Shown: piece after piece, positions 1 to 6,882 of the stretch
Layout of the letters: each line of letters starts with the position of its first letter
Position numbering within the stretch: position 1 is the stretch's first letter
Assembly (NCBI GenBank): GCA_964516845.1
Contig: CAZEXP010000025.1
Location: 1 to 32,346 of the forward strand
Direction: 5' to 3'
DNA length: 32,346 nt
Source: JAPEKQ01 sp964516845
GTDB lineage: Bacteria; Joyebacterota; Joyebacteria; Joyebacterales; Joyebacteraceae
The notes under the pieces: model-generated
What the model was told of the DNA's origin: nothing
What the model saw: the letters and a program-made list of their open reading frames with translations, nothing else
Databases searched by the model: none
Translations under genes and position numbers: made by a program

Positions 1-55
1 CCTCCGACTTCCTGCTCCCAAAGCAGGCGCGCTAACCGGGCTGCGCCACGCCCCG
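1..55 (-). tRNA. tRNA-Pro (anticodon TGG), 3' part cut by window edge
   Basis: Read on the minus strand, the sequence begins with the tRNA-Pro 5' end CGGGGCGTGGCGCAG, has a D-arm, and then an anticodon stem-loop CTGCT-TTGGGAG-AGCAG-like arrangement with anticodon TGG. It runs off the window in the variable/T-arm region, so the T-loop and acceptor 3' strand are not visible. A good promoter lies just upstream (76-104). The identity is secure from the 5' end and the anticodon. Confidence 0.93.
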
Positions 56-75
56 TTGGGCTACGGTAGCACTCA

Positions 76-104
76 ATAGTATTCAGCCCGACGGGCGCTG
101 TCAA
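76..104 (-). promoter_or_regulatory. sigma-70 promoter of tRNA-Pro
   Basis: On the minus strand there is a perfect -35 TTGACA (99-104), a 17-nt spacer and a -10 TACTAT (76-81). The predicted start is near position 69, about 14 nt before the tRNA-Pro 5' end at 55. The geometry matches the tRNA-Leu promoter elsewhere in the window. Confidence 0.8.
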
Positions 105-443
105 GCGCACCCGTTCGCCGACGCTCCGGCGCTCCGACTCTCACTGCAATCGACACAGGGACTACTAGGCGTGGCCGCGGCCCAATGGGAGGTCCGCGGC
201 CACAAAACGACTTGACCTCAAAGGGAAGCCAAGTCGGCCAGATCAATCGGTATGTCTGCGTGATGCTACTGACAGAGGGGAGTTTAACACGCCGCTGAAG
301 TGGCACGCAAGGAGAACCGTTTCCGCACGGCTAGAAACTTGTAACCTATTGCCACATAGTCAGTTACAAGATTACCTCGGACACCCCCCGGGAAGGTCGA
401 GGAAGCCCTCATGAGCGCACGCAGGAGCCGAATTCGAGGGTGC
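105..443. other. intergenic region between tRNA-Pro promoter and rdgB
   Basis: I see no convincing gene in this gap. It holds two inverted repeats: a perfect 10-bp stem at 171-180/194-203 (13-nt loop, no U-tract on either side) and the likely rdgB terminator at 334-370. Short open frames here have no ribosome binding site and no recognisable product. Confidence 0.6.
334..370 (-). terminator. probable intrinsic terminator of the smpB-rdgB operon
   Basis: CTTGTAAC (338-345) pairs with GTTACAAG (363-370). The stem continues after a 3-nt bulge as CTAT/ATAG (346-349/356-359) around a 6-nt loop. On the minus strand the hairpin is followed by TTTC. It lies about 75 bp past the rdgB stop codon. Confidence 0.6.
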
Positions 444-1043
444 TCACGCACCCCGCAGAAGCCCTTCAACGAGCGCCCGCGACGCCCTCACCGCGCGTCC
501 GCGGTGGCTGATCTCGTTCTTCTCCGCCGCGCTCATCTCTGCGTAGGTGCGGTCGTACCCGTCCGGTCGAAAAAGCGGATCGTATCCGAATCCGCCGACG
601 CCGCGACGCTCCCGCATGATGCAGCCGGTGGTCTTGCCGACGACCGTGCCCACGAGGCGTTCCGGCGTGGCGAGAGCAACGACGCACCTGAACGCGGCGC
701 TCCTCTCAGAGTCCGTCACGCCATCGAGCTCCGCGAGGAGCTTCGTGTTGTTCGCGTCGTAGTCGCACTCCGGCCCCGCATACCGCGCGGAGTGAACGCC
801 CGGCGCTCCGCCCAGCGCGTCGACCTCCAGACCTGTGTCATCAGCGAGCGCGGGAAGACCCGTCGCCTTCGCAACCTCGACCGCCTTCTTCACGGCGTTC
901 TCATCGAGCGTTGCCCCGTCCTCGACGACATCAGGGAGATCAGCAAGATCGTGAAACGAGACCAACTCGATGTCGAGTCCGTCGAGGATCTCGTTGATCT
1001 CCCGGACCTTGTGTCCGTTGCGCGTCGCCAGAACGAGTTTCAT
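444..1043 (-). CDS. rdgB: RdgB/HAM1 family XTP/dITP diphosphatase
   Basis: This is a non-canonical purine NTP pyrophosphatase that hydrolyses XTP, dITP and related damaged nucleotides to monophosphates, keeping them out of DNA and RNA in the cytoplasm. The 199-residue product has the family length. It opens with the signature LATRNGHKVREI (residues 4-15) and carries the expected internal blocks DDTGLEVDALGGAPGVHSARY and GFGYDPLF, which form the nucleotide-binding cleft. The ATG start is supported by GGAGG seven bases upstream. It is the last gene of the minus-strand operon, 27 bp after murI, and is followed by a hairpin terminator. The rph gene that often precedes rdgB elsewhere is absent here. 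Confidence 0.96.
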   Translation of the reverse strand: MKLVLATRNGHKVREINEILDGLDIELVSFHDLADLPDVVEDGATLDENAVKKAVEVAKATGLPALADDTGLEVDALGGAPGVHSARYAGPECDYDANNTKLLAELDGVTDSERSAAFRCVVALATPERLVGTVVGKTTGCIMRERRGVGGFGYDPLFRPDGYDRTYAEMSAAEKNEISHRGRAVRASRALVEGLLRGA

Positions 1044-1070
1044 CGTCTTCCCTCCGTCCAGGCCTCGCCG

Positions 1071-1898
1071 CTAAGTCGACAGACTGGTCAATTCGTCGAT
1101 GGTCACGAGTTCCACTTCAGGAAGAGACCCGCCGAGGAATCGCTCCGCCTGCTCCTGGAACCGGTGCGGTACGTCACTGACGAAGAAGCGGTGTCGCGGC
1201 GCGCGGCCCGTCGTGTTCGCGATGTTCAGTTCCGCGAGCACCTGGGCCACGTCGCGCGCGGTCTCTTCCGCTGAATCGATGAGTGTCACGGATGGACCGA
1301 AGACCTTGCCGATTGTCTGCTTGAGGATCGGATAGTGCGTGCAGCCGAGCACGACAACGTCCACCCCCGCGTCGCGGAGAGGAGTCAGGTACTCGTGCGC
1401 GATAACGAGCGTCACCTCGCGGTCGGTCCACCCTTCCTCGGCGAGCGGGACGAACAGCGGGCAGCTCTTCTCGATGACCTCGATCTCCTGATCGATGCGA
1501 TGGATCGCCCGCTCATACGCGTGGCTCGTTATCGTCCCTTCCGTGCCGATGACACCCACGTGTCCCGTCAGCGACGCCGAGACCGCCGCGAGGGCTCCCG
1601 GCGCAATGACGCCGATGACGGGCAGAGTGAAGCTCTGTTTGAGCGGGTTGGCCGCGACCGATGAGGCCGTGTTGCACGCGACGACAACCATTTTCACGTT
1701 GTGCGAGAGCAGAAATCGAGTGTCCTGCAGGGCGAACTGCGTCACGGTTTCGTTCGACTTCGGCCCGTACGGCAGACGCGCCGTATCACCGAAGTAGACG
1801 ATCTCCTCGTTCGGCAGCTGCCGCATGATCTCCGCGACGACGGTCAGTCCGCCGATGCCGGAGTCGAAAACGCCAATAGGACTGGCGGCTGTGCTCAT
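1071..1898 (-). CDS. murI: glutamate racemase
   Basis: The enzyme interconverts L- and D-glutamate for peptidoglycan precursor synthesis in the cytoplasm. From the ATG at 1898 the protein is 275 residues, typical of the family. It begins near the conserved PIGVFDSGIGGLTV segment (residues 7-20). The two catalytic cysteines are visible in VVACNTASS (Cys75) and VVLGCTHYPIL (Cys186). The open frame extends upstream to a GTG at 1964 that would overlap the preceding gene, but the 1898 ATG has GGGGGA seven bases before it and matches the family N-terminus, so I prefer it. It sits in the smpB-amidase-gerM-murI-rdgB operon, fitting a cell-wall theme. Confidence 0.96.
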   Translation of the reverse strand: MSTAASPIGVFDSGIGGLTVVAEIMRQLPNEEIVYFGDTARLPYGPKSNETVTQFALQDTRFLLSHNVKMVVVACNTASSVAANPLKQSFTLPVIGVIAPGALAAVSASLTGHVGVIGTEGTITSHAYERAIHRIDQEIEVIEKSCPLFVPLAEEGWTDREVTLVIAHEYLTPLRDAGVDVVVLGCTHYPILKQTIGKVFGPSVTLIDSAEETARDVAQVLAELNIANTTGRAPRHRFFVSDVPHRFQEQAERFLGGSLPEVELVTIDELTSLST

Positions 1899-1960
1899 CG
1901 TGTTGTCCCCCGTCATCCTCACGCTGTGATCGGATACCGCGCTGCCGCGGCGCAAACCCG

Positions 1961-2515
1961 TCACTCGCCGAACTGCGATACCTCGAATGGCTCGCCGGCG
2001 TCGTAGTGCCCGGCGATGCTCTCTATCTCCCTGCCCTCAACGAGGAACTGCACGCGTTCCACGTCGGGGAAGTTCCTGTGAAGTGTTCCCACGATCGAGC
2101 GAATCGTGAACCCCTCTCCCGTGCTTCCACCCGGGTGTTCGGAGACGAATTCCCGTGAGAAGTCCACGTAGGCGCCTCCCGCGTCGTCGAAGACGACTGA
2201 GAGAACGCGCGTGCCGCGCGGGATGGTTGCCACTCCGTTCTCCGCGGGACCCTCGACGAGCTCCTCGAGGATGCGGCGCGCCTTGCCCGACCGATCGTCC
2301 GGCACGACGACGTCGCGCCCTTCCGTCACGGTCCTGCTCGCTCCGCGGTCGGCGAACACGAGGAGCACCGACTGCACGCCGTCGCCGACATCCTCCAGCA
2401 CGACGTCATCCGCTTCGAACTCCGTGACAGGAGTCTGCTCCCGGAAGGCGAAGACCAGACCCAGGGCAACGAGGATCAGGACAACCGCCAGCACGATCGG
2501 TTTCGCCTTGCTCAT
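1961..2515 (-). CDS. GerMN-domain membrane-anchored protein
   Basis: This 184-residue protein has an N-terminal hydrophobic anchor (about residues 5-23, with no lipobox cysteine) and then a single GerMN domain. The domain is recognisable from the VLLVFADRG... start, the segment RRILEELVEGP, and the later AYVDFSREFVSEHPGGSTGEGFTIRSIVGTL block. GerMN domains occur in the Bacillus germination/sporulation lipoprotein GerM and in many non-sporulating bacteria beside cell-wall amidases. The biochemical role is unknown, and envelope function is inferred from the family and neighbours. Its ATG overlaps the amidase stop by 4 bp (ATGA), so translation is probably coupled. The gene ends just upstream of murI. 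Confidence 0.85.
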   Translation of the reverse strand: MSKAKPIVLAVVLILVALGLVFAFREQTPVTEFEADDVVLEDVGDGVQSVLLVFADRGASRTVTEGRDVVVPDDRSGKARRILEELVEGPAENGVATIPRGTRVLSVVFDDAGGAYVDFSREFVSEHPGGSTGEGFTIRSIVGTLHRNFPDVERVQFLVEGREIESIAGHYDAGEPFEVSQFGE

Positions 2516-4050
2516 TCCTTCTCCTCCTCGCGCTCCTCCATGAACACCGTGATCCCGCGTGCGATGCCGCGCGCGAGCTTCTGTCTGTATTCCGGATCAC
2601 CGAGAAGCCCCTCCTCGGTGTGATTGGTGATGTACCCGAGTTCAACCAACGCCGCCGGCATCCCGCACCCCGCGAGGACCGCCACCTCGCCGCCGGAAAC
2701 GCCGCGGTCGGGCGTATCGACGACACGGGCCAACGCATCATGGATGCGACGCGCCAACGTCCTGCTGTCTCCCGTGTGGTCTCGATGCACGCGGTCCCAC
2801 AAGTGACCCTCGGACTGCGGCGAGACCGCCCCGGGGAAGTCGCGCACGAGTCCTCCCGCCGCCACGCGCCGCTGATCGCTCCCACGTGAATGGAAGTGCA
2901 CCTGAAACCCCGACGCCGCGGACGAATGCCACGCGCCGCACTGCAGACTCACGAAGACGTCGGCCTCGGCCATGTTGGCGATCTCACCGCGCCGCGACAG
3001 CGGCACGAACGAATCGGAGCTGCGCGTCATGAAGACGTAGTACCCTTCGCGCTGAAGCGCGCGCGCCAGTTCGCGGGCGACGCCCAGTGTCACATCCTTC
3101 TCAAGGAGACCGCCCGGACCGATCGACCCGGTGTCGTTCCCGCCGTGACCGGGATCGATCATCACGGTCAGCAGCCCGTCCTCCTCCGGCTCATCGGCGC
3201 GGCCGCCGGTCTGCCTCAGTGGACGGAGCGAGGGGGTTGGGATGGAGGAACCGGCCGTTGTCGCGATGCTGCCCTCCTCGATGAGGACCTCAATGCGATA
3301 CGGAGGGCCGAAGTCGTCGGCCGTATAGGTTCTCGCTGCAGGATCCGTCGCGATGCGAACAACCACGCCATCCGGTTCCTCGGTGAACTCGACGCTCTTC
3401 ACCAATCCATTGCCCGCGTCGATCCCGAGGCTGTCGGGCATCTGCGCGCCATGTACCGTCAGTGTGATGAGCCCTCGCGTCGAACTGGCGGTATCGAAAT
3501 CGGTCGGCGTCGACATGCCGATGACGACGGCCGTTCCCTCGGCACGGTCCTCGAGCGCCGCGGACACGACATCAGGCCCCAGCGGGACCGCGGTCGCGTC
3601 GTCGTCGCCCGGCGTCCAGTCGATGCGCACGTGAAGCGCCGCGGCGAACGGGCCGGTCAGAAAGCGTGGCGGGACCCAGACCGTGCCGTCCCGCATCAGG
3701 ACGGGGCGGTAGAGATTGATGATGGTTCTGTCGAGCGCCGCGAACGGGATATCGAGGGCAAGCGATATGCGCTGCTGTCCGACGAAGACGACCATCTTCC
3801 TCGTCGTTGCGTCCCAGTGCCTTGAGGCACCGGCCGCCTTCGCGAGACCCGCGAGATCGAAGTAGGTCACGCCGTCTATGACTCGCGTGTCCACGAGCAC
3901 CGCGCCGCCGCGGCCGTCGACGACGACACGGACGGCGGACGCAGCCGGAAGCGTCATCGCGACCAGCGCCACGACGGCGGCCAGGATGACGAGTCGGCCA
4001 CGGGTCCGCGGTTCGCGGTTCGTAGGTCGACCTGTGTGGGCTGCCGGCAT
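2512..4050 (-). CDS. exported N-acetylmuramoyl-L-alanine amidase (Amidase_3) with N-terminal stalk/AMIN-like domains
   Basis: Amidase_3 enzymes are zinc hydrolases that cleave the bond between MurNAc and the stem peptide in the periplasm. The 512-residue product has an Arg-rich N-terminus and a signal segment (about 19-39). A copper-amine-oxidase-N-like stalk domain follows (about 45-145), then an AMIN-like beta domain (about 160-260), a linker, and the catalytic domain from about 295. The first ligand His302 (IDPGHGG), second ligand Glu317 (LLEKD) and catalytic Glu470 (LVELGYITN) are present. The usual third ligand in the S-[IL]-H-x-[ND]-[AS] motif is Gln370 (VSLQCGAW), so zinc binding may be altered or use nearby His374. 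The ATG at 4050 overlaps the smpB stop (TGATG) and has GGGGAGG upstream; an in-frame TTG precedes it. Confidence 0.88.
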   Translation of the reverse strand: MPAAHTGRPTNREPRTRGRLVILAAVVALVAMTLPAASAVRVVVDGRGGAVLVDTRVIDGVTYFDLAGLAKAAGASRHWDATTRKMVVFVGQQRISLALDIPFAALDRTIINLYRPVLMRDGTVWVPPRFLTGPFAAALHVRIDWTPGDDDATAVPLGPDVVSAALEDRAEGTAVVIGMSTPTDFDTASSTRGLITLTVHGAQMPDSLGIDAGNGLVKSVEFTEEPDGVVVRIATDPAARTYTADDFGPPYRIEVLIEEGSIATTAGSSIPTPSLRPLRQTGGRADEPEEDGLLTVMIDPGHGGNDTGSIGPGGLLEKDVTLGVARELARALQREGYYVFMTRSSDSFVPLSRRGEIANMAEADVFVSLQCGAWHSSAASGFQVHFHSRGSDQRRVAAGGLVRDFPGAVSPQSEGHLWDRVHRDHTGDSRTLARRIHDALARVVDTPDRGVSGGEVAVLAGCGMPAALVELGYITNHTEEGLLGDPEYRQKLARGIARGITVFMEEREEEKE

Positions 4051-4520
4051 CAATCCTCCCCGTGTCGCCCACGCTTGGCCACGCGGTCCATCTCGCGCTT
4101 CGCGTCGCGCTCAGCGATCGTCTGGCGCTTGTCGAACCGACGCTTGCCGCGACAGATCCCGAGTTCGATCTTCACTCGTCCGCGGCTGAGATAGACGGAG
4201 AGCGGGACGATCGTCATCCCTTTCTCCGCGGCCTGGCGCTCAAGCCTGCGGATCTGCGCCTTGTGAGCGAGGAGTCTCCGCTTCCTCCTCGGCTCGACAT
4301 TGAAACGGTTGCCGTACTCGTAGGGACTGACATGCACGTTGTGGAGATAGAGCTGGCCGCCCTCAACGCGCGCGAATCCATCGACCAGCTGCACCTTGCC
4401 CTCGCGGACCGACTTCACCTCGGTCCCCTTGAGCTCGATGCCGGCCTCGAGGGTATCCACGACATGATAGTCGTGCCGAGCCTTCTTGTTCTTCGCCACG
4501 ACCTTGACGTCACCGCTCAC
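4050..4520 (-). CDS. smpB: SsrA-binding protein SmpB
   Basis: SmpB binds the tRNA-like domain of tmRNA and delivers it to stalled ribosomes in trans-translation. The 156-residue protein matches family length and shows hallmark blocks: KNKKARHDYHVVDTLEAGIELKGTEVKS near the N-terminus, the HVSPY segment, and the Lys/Arg-rich basic tail (GKRRFDKRQTIAERDAKREMDR) that inserts into the ribosomal mRNA channel. The start is GTG with GAGGA seven bases upstream. It is the first gene of the five-gene operon and overlaps the amidase start. No ssrA (tmRNA) gene was found nearby, although an unidentified RNA unit lies immediately upstream (4636-4914). A weak promoter candidate lies between that unit's terminator and this gene. 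Confidence 0.97.
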   Translation of the reverse strand: MSGDVKVVAKNKKARHDYHVVDTLEAGIELKGTEVKSVREGKVQLVDGFARVEGGQLYLHNVHVSPYEYGNRFNVEPRRKRRLLAHKAQIRRLERQAAEKGMTIVPLSVYLSRGRVKIELGICRGKRRFDKRQTIAERDAKREMDRVAKRGRHGED

Positions 4521-4635
4521 TGTGTTGTCCTCACGCGTTTCGGGTGCGGCCGTCCCGTTCCCCGGGACTGCCCGCGGCCCTGATCGATCAAGCCGGTGTT
4601 GAGCATGCTATCAGAGCGTGCACTCAAGACAAAGA

Positions 4636-4667
4636 AGAGAGGCGGGGAACAAGCACCCCGCCTCTCT
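4636..4667 (-). terminator. strong intrinsic terminator upstream of smpB
   Basis: A perfect 12-bp stem, AGAGAGGCGGGG (4636-4647) with CCCCGCCTCTCT (4656-4667), closes an 8-nt loop. Reading on the minus strand, it is followed by the U-rich tail TCTTTGTCTT. On the plus strand no T-rich tail follows, so it most likely terminates minus-strand transcription from the promoter at 4886-4914. Two more hairpins precede it on the minus strand (CCCGCC-CGA-GGCGGG and GCCGG-TTCCAA-CCGGC). Confidence 0.8.
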
Positions 4668-4879
4668 ATCTCCTGCCGGTTGGAACCGGCCCCGCCTCGG
4701 GCGGGTATGTACTCGCGATGTTCGACCGCCGTACGCCTTTGGGCCGATCTCGCGCGTGAACTCGTGGCCGGCAACGGCGTGGGGAGTCGTGGGCGGGCTG
4801 TCTGCGACAACGGGAGTGTGCGGTATCTCGCCGGTCCCCCGAGACCCTGATGCGTCCGTCCGCCGGCCGAACTGCCATT
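4636..4879 (-). ncRNA. candidate unidentified small RNA or attenuated leader (about 240 nt)
   Basis: A consensus promoter and a strong terminator enclose about 240 nt with no credible protein gene. The only long frame, an ATG near 4873, encodes an Arg/Pro-rich sequence typical of random GC-rich translation and lacks a proper ribosome binding site. I tested by eye for tmRNA, RNase P RNA, SRP RNA, 6S RNA and common riboswitch landmarks and found none convincing. It may be a stand-alone regulatory RNA, or a leader whose terminator attenuates the smpB operon that starts 115 bp downstream. Confidence 0.45.
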
Positions 4880-4885
4880 ACCTGT

Positions 4886-4914
4886 AGAATAACACAGATA
4901 ACGCGGCGTGTCAA
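4886..4914 (-). promoter_or_regulatory. near-consensus extended -10 sigma-70 promoter
   Basis: On the minus strand there is a perfect -35 TTGACA (4909-4914), a 17-nt spacer ending in TGT (the extended -10 TGn), and a -10 TATTCT (4886-4891). The predicted start is near 4879. No recognised gene lies directly behind it; it feeds the candidate RNA that ends at 4636-4667. Confidence 0.8.
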
Positions 4915-4990
4915 TATACTGGTTCCCCCATCTCTCGCGTCCGTTCCCTCCTCGCCGCGCACACATCCACCTCAATGCATCCCTTCCAAC
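4915..4990. other. short spacer between divergent promoters
   Basis: This stretch lies between the minus-strand promoter of the candidate RNA and the plus-strand tRNA-Leu promoter. I see no gene or repeat in it. Confidence 0.5.
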
Positions 4991-5019
4991 TTGACGATGC
5001 CCCGGAACGAAAGTAGAAT
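4991..5019 (+). promoter_or_regulatory. sigma-70 promoter of tRNA-Leu
   Basis: The -35 TTGACG (4991-4996), 17-nt spacer and -10 TAGAAT (5014-5019) place the start near 5026, about 13 nt before the tRNA. The same hexamer pair and spacing recur at the tetR promoter (14272-14300). Confidence 0.8.
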
Positions 5020-5038
5020 AGTGGTCTGTACGACACGT

Positions 5039-5125
5039 GCCGAAGTGGTGGAACTGGTAGACGCGCTGCGTTCAGGGCGCAGTGGGGTTCGCCCTGTGGG
5101 GGTTCGAGTCCCCCCTTCGGCACCA
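5039..5125 (+). tRNA. tRNA-Leu (anticodon CAG), CCA encoded
   Basis: The acceptor GCCGAAG (5039-5045) pairs with CTTCGGC, followed by discriminator A and an encoded CCA (5123-5125). The anticodon stem-loop CTGCG-TTCAGGG-CGCAG gives anticodon CAG. The long class-II variable arm (after CGCAG) and the T-loop GTTCGAGTC are present. The 87-nt length fits tRNA-Leu. Confidence 0.97.
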
Positions 5126-5138
5126 GATGATCGTAGGG

Positions 5139-5164
5139 GGCGGCGTGCCGGGTGGCATGCCGCC
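5139..5164 (+). terminator. hairpin after tRNA-Leu
   Basis: GGCGGCGTGCC (5139-5149) pairs with GGCATGCCGCC (5154-5164), with one G-U pair and a 4-nt loop. It lies 14 nt past the tRNA CCA end, so it may terminate or help process the tRNA transcript. It lacks a clear U-tract (TTCACG follows). Confidence 0.45.
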
Positions 5165-5221
5165 TTCACGCATGAGGCCGCCTTCGCGAGCAGGCTGCCA
5201 TCATCCACAAGGAGCGTCCCC

Positions 5222-6313
5222 GTGTCAGCATCTCGTGTTGCAGTGCTCCGGACGAAGCCCGAGACCGTCCTCGAGGACTACCGCCGCCTCACAGAGCTGG
5301 CGGGGATCGGCGAGGCGCTCGATTCCTCAGCGACGACCATCCTCAAGGACAACATCAGCTGGCATCTGATGTACCCGGGGTCGAACACGACACCGTGGCA
5401 GCTCGAGGGAACGATCCTGGGGCTCAAGGACGCCGGACTCAACGACCTCGTCGATGTCCACAACAAGACGGTCGTGACCATCGCGGACCTGGGCGACCGC
5501 TACAACAAGTTTGGTCCCGTCCTCGAGAAGTACGGCATCCCCAAGAAGTACAATTACAAGTCGGAGGACATGTCCTGGGTCAAGTACGAGCCGAAGGCGA
5601 AGATGGCCGTGCTCAACAAGATATTCCCCGACGGCATCTACCTGCCCGACTACTTCTTCGATAAGAACATCGTCCATCTGCCGACCGTCAAGACGCACAG
5701 CTACACCGTCACGACAGGGGCGCTTAAGAACGCATTTGGCGGGCTCTTGAACATCAACCGTCACATGACCCACACGTGGATCCACGACACGATCGTCGAC
5801 CTCCTCGCCATCCAGAAGGAGATTCACACGGGTGTCTTCTGCACGATGGACGGAACGACGGCAGGCAGCGGCCCGGGGCCGAGGACGCTCATCCCCCATC
5901 AGAAGGACGTCATTCTCGCCTCATCCGACCAGGTCGCCATCGACGCGGTCGCAGCGATGATGATGGGGTTCGACCCGATGTCGATCGAGTACATCGCGCA
6001 CGCCACCGAGCGCGGACTGGGACAGGGTGACCCAAAGAAGATCGAGATCGTCGGGATGCCCGAGGTCGCGGACGAGCGGTGGGGATTCAAGGTCGGTGTG
6101 AATCTCGGGACCGGAACCGGCATGCTCCTCTGGCGCTCGCCTCTCAAGATCTTCCAGAAGCTGCTCTTCCAGACGCCGATCGTGAAGATGTTCATCTTCG
6201 CCAGCGAGTACTACCACGACAAGTTCTGGTACCCGTCGAAGGGGATGCCGGTCGTCGAGCAGTGGAAGCGCGAGAGCCCGTGGGGCAAGCTGTTCGAGGA
6301 GTACCCGGAGTAG
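5222..6313 (+). CDS. DUF362 domain protein
   Basis: This 363-residue protein belongs to the DUF362 family. Evidence is the central LPTVKTHSYTVTTGALKNAFG segment and the later block KDVILASSDQVAIDAVAAMMMGFDP with the downstream IEIVG strand. DUF362 proteins often carry ferredoxin-like Cys clusters and are annotated as possible iron-sulfur proteins. Here only isolated cysteines are visible, so no such cluster is present. No signal peptide is seen, so it is probably cytosolic. I chose the GTG at 5222 because AAGGAG lies seven bases upstream; the open frame to the left runs through the tRNA and cannot be coding. Hairpins follow the stop. The substrate and reaction are unknown. Confidence 0.82.
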   Translation: MSASRVAVLRTKPETVLEDYRRLTELAGIGEALDSSATTILKDNISWHLMYPGSNTTPWQLEGTILGLKDAGLNDLVDVHNKTVVTIADLGDRYNKFGPVLEKYGIPKKYNYKSEDMSWVKYEPKAKMAVLNKIFPDGIYLPDYFFDKNIVHLPTVKTHSYTVTTGALKNAFGGLLNINRHMTHTWIHDTIVDLLAIQKEIHTGVFCTMDGTTAGSGPGPRTLIPHQKDVILASSDQVAIDAVAAMMMGFDPMSIEYIAHATERGLGQGDPKKIEIVGMPEVADERWGFKVGVNLGTGTGMLLWRSPLKIFQKLLFQTPIVKMFIFASEYYHDKFWYPSKGMPVVEQWKRESPWGKLFEEYPE

Positions 6314-6322
6314 CTCGCGCAC

Positions 6323-6341
6323 GTCCGCGCCCGGCGCGGAC
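6323..6341. repeat. short perfect hairpin after DUF362 gene
   Basis: GTCCGCGC (6323-6330) and GCGCGGAC (6334-6341) form an 8-bp stem with a 3-nt loop, 10 bp after the stop codon. There is no T-tract. It may stabilise the mRNA 3' end ahead of the stronger terminator at 6406-6443. Confidence 0.5.
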
Positions 6342-6405
6342 GCTTCCGCACAGACGCGTCCGCGCGACTCGCGGCGGGCCGACTCACATCGAGCCACAAA
6401 GGAAT

Positions 6406-6443
6406 GCGGCGGGAAGGACGACATGTCCCCTCCCGCCGCTTTT
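6406..6443 (+). terminator. intrinsic terminator between convergent DUF362 and efflux operons
   Basis: GCGGCGGGA (6406-6414) pairs with TCCCGCCGC (6431-6439), with an inner GGAC/GTCC stem, and is followed directly by TTTT. It ends the plus-strand DUF362 transcript and may also stop the convergent minus-strand efflux operon, which ends at 6556. Confidence 0.8.
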
Positions 6444-6555
6444 CGCTGCGTCAGCCACAGCGTTCCCGCCTTGCGCAGGCAATACTCTCGATAGGCGCCG
6501 CCACAGGCTCGATCAGCGGCGACCACATGCCGCTGCCGCCCGCCGTCGAGCGCTG

Positions 6556-6882
6556 CTACTGCCCGCAGCTCTCGAACTCGTCGGCGGCCCGGATCACTGA
6601 AGATACTTCAAGGAAGTGGGCGTCGATCCGTTCGTCACCACGCTGTGCCGCGTTGTACTCGAGGATCGCCGTCTCGAGCTTCTTCGCGGTCTCCTCGCGG
6701 AGCACGGCCTGAAGCGCCGAGTTATACCCCGGCCACACGTCGGTTCCTTCCCTCGGCTCACCGCAACTCAGCCGCCCCGTAACCTCATCCCAGTGCGTGT
6801 AGCTCTTGATGCCGCAGTTCTCGAGGATCTCGCGCACGTCCCGGTGCATGCCCACGTAGTACGTCATGAAGACAAGCTTCAA
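6556..6882 (-). CDS. PG0541-like RND-transporter-associated small protein
   Basis: This 108-residue soluble protein is encoded directly behind the RND permease, with a 4-bp start/stop overlap. Its length, position and N-terminus (MKLVFMTYYVGMHRDVREIL) resemble the PG0541 family of small transporter-associated proteins, which I recall as having a PII-like ferredoxin fold. It has a central charged/amphipathic segment (LREETAKKLETAILEYNAAQ) and two cysteines, Cys23 (NCGIKSYTHW) and one near the C-terminus. A regulatory role for the pump is inferred from position only. It is the last gene of the efflux operon. Confidence 0.7.
   Translation of the reverse strand: MKLVFMTYYVGMHRDVREILENCGIKSYTHWDEVTGRLSCGEPREGTDVWPGYNSALQAVLREETAKKLETAILEYNAAQRGDERIDAHFLEVSSVIRAADEFESCGQ

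Noticed and set aside
2890..3825. Long plus-strand open frame (about 311 codons) over the amidase gene
   Set aside because: It is antisense to a clear amidase; its translation is Arg/Asp/His-rich without domains, as expected of GC-rich antisense frames.
4636..4879. tmRNA, RNase P RNA, SRP RNA or 6S RNA as identity of the orphan unit
   Set aside because: tmRNA ends, the RNase P GAGGAAAGUCC core, the SRP GGAAGCAGC loop and a long 6S-type hairpin were not found by eye.
4850..5221. N-terminal extension of the DUF362 protein
   Set aside because: The frame is open but runs across the tRNA-Leu; the GTG at 5222 with AAGGAG is the sensible start.
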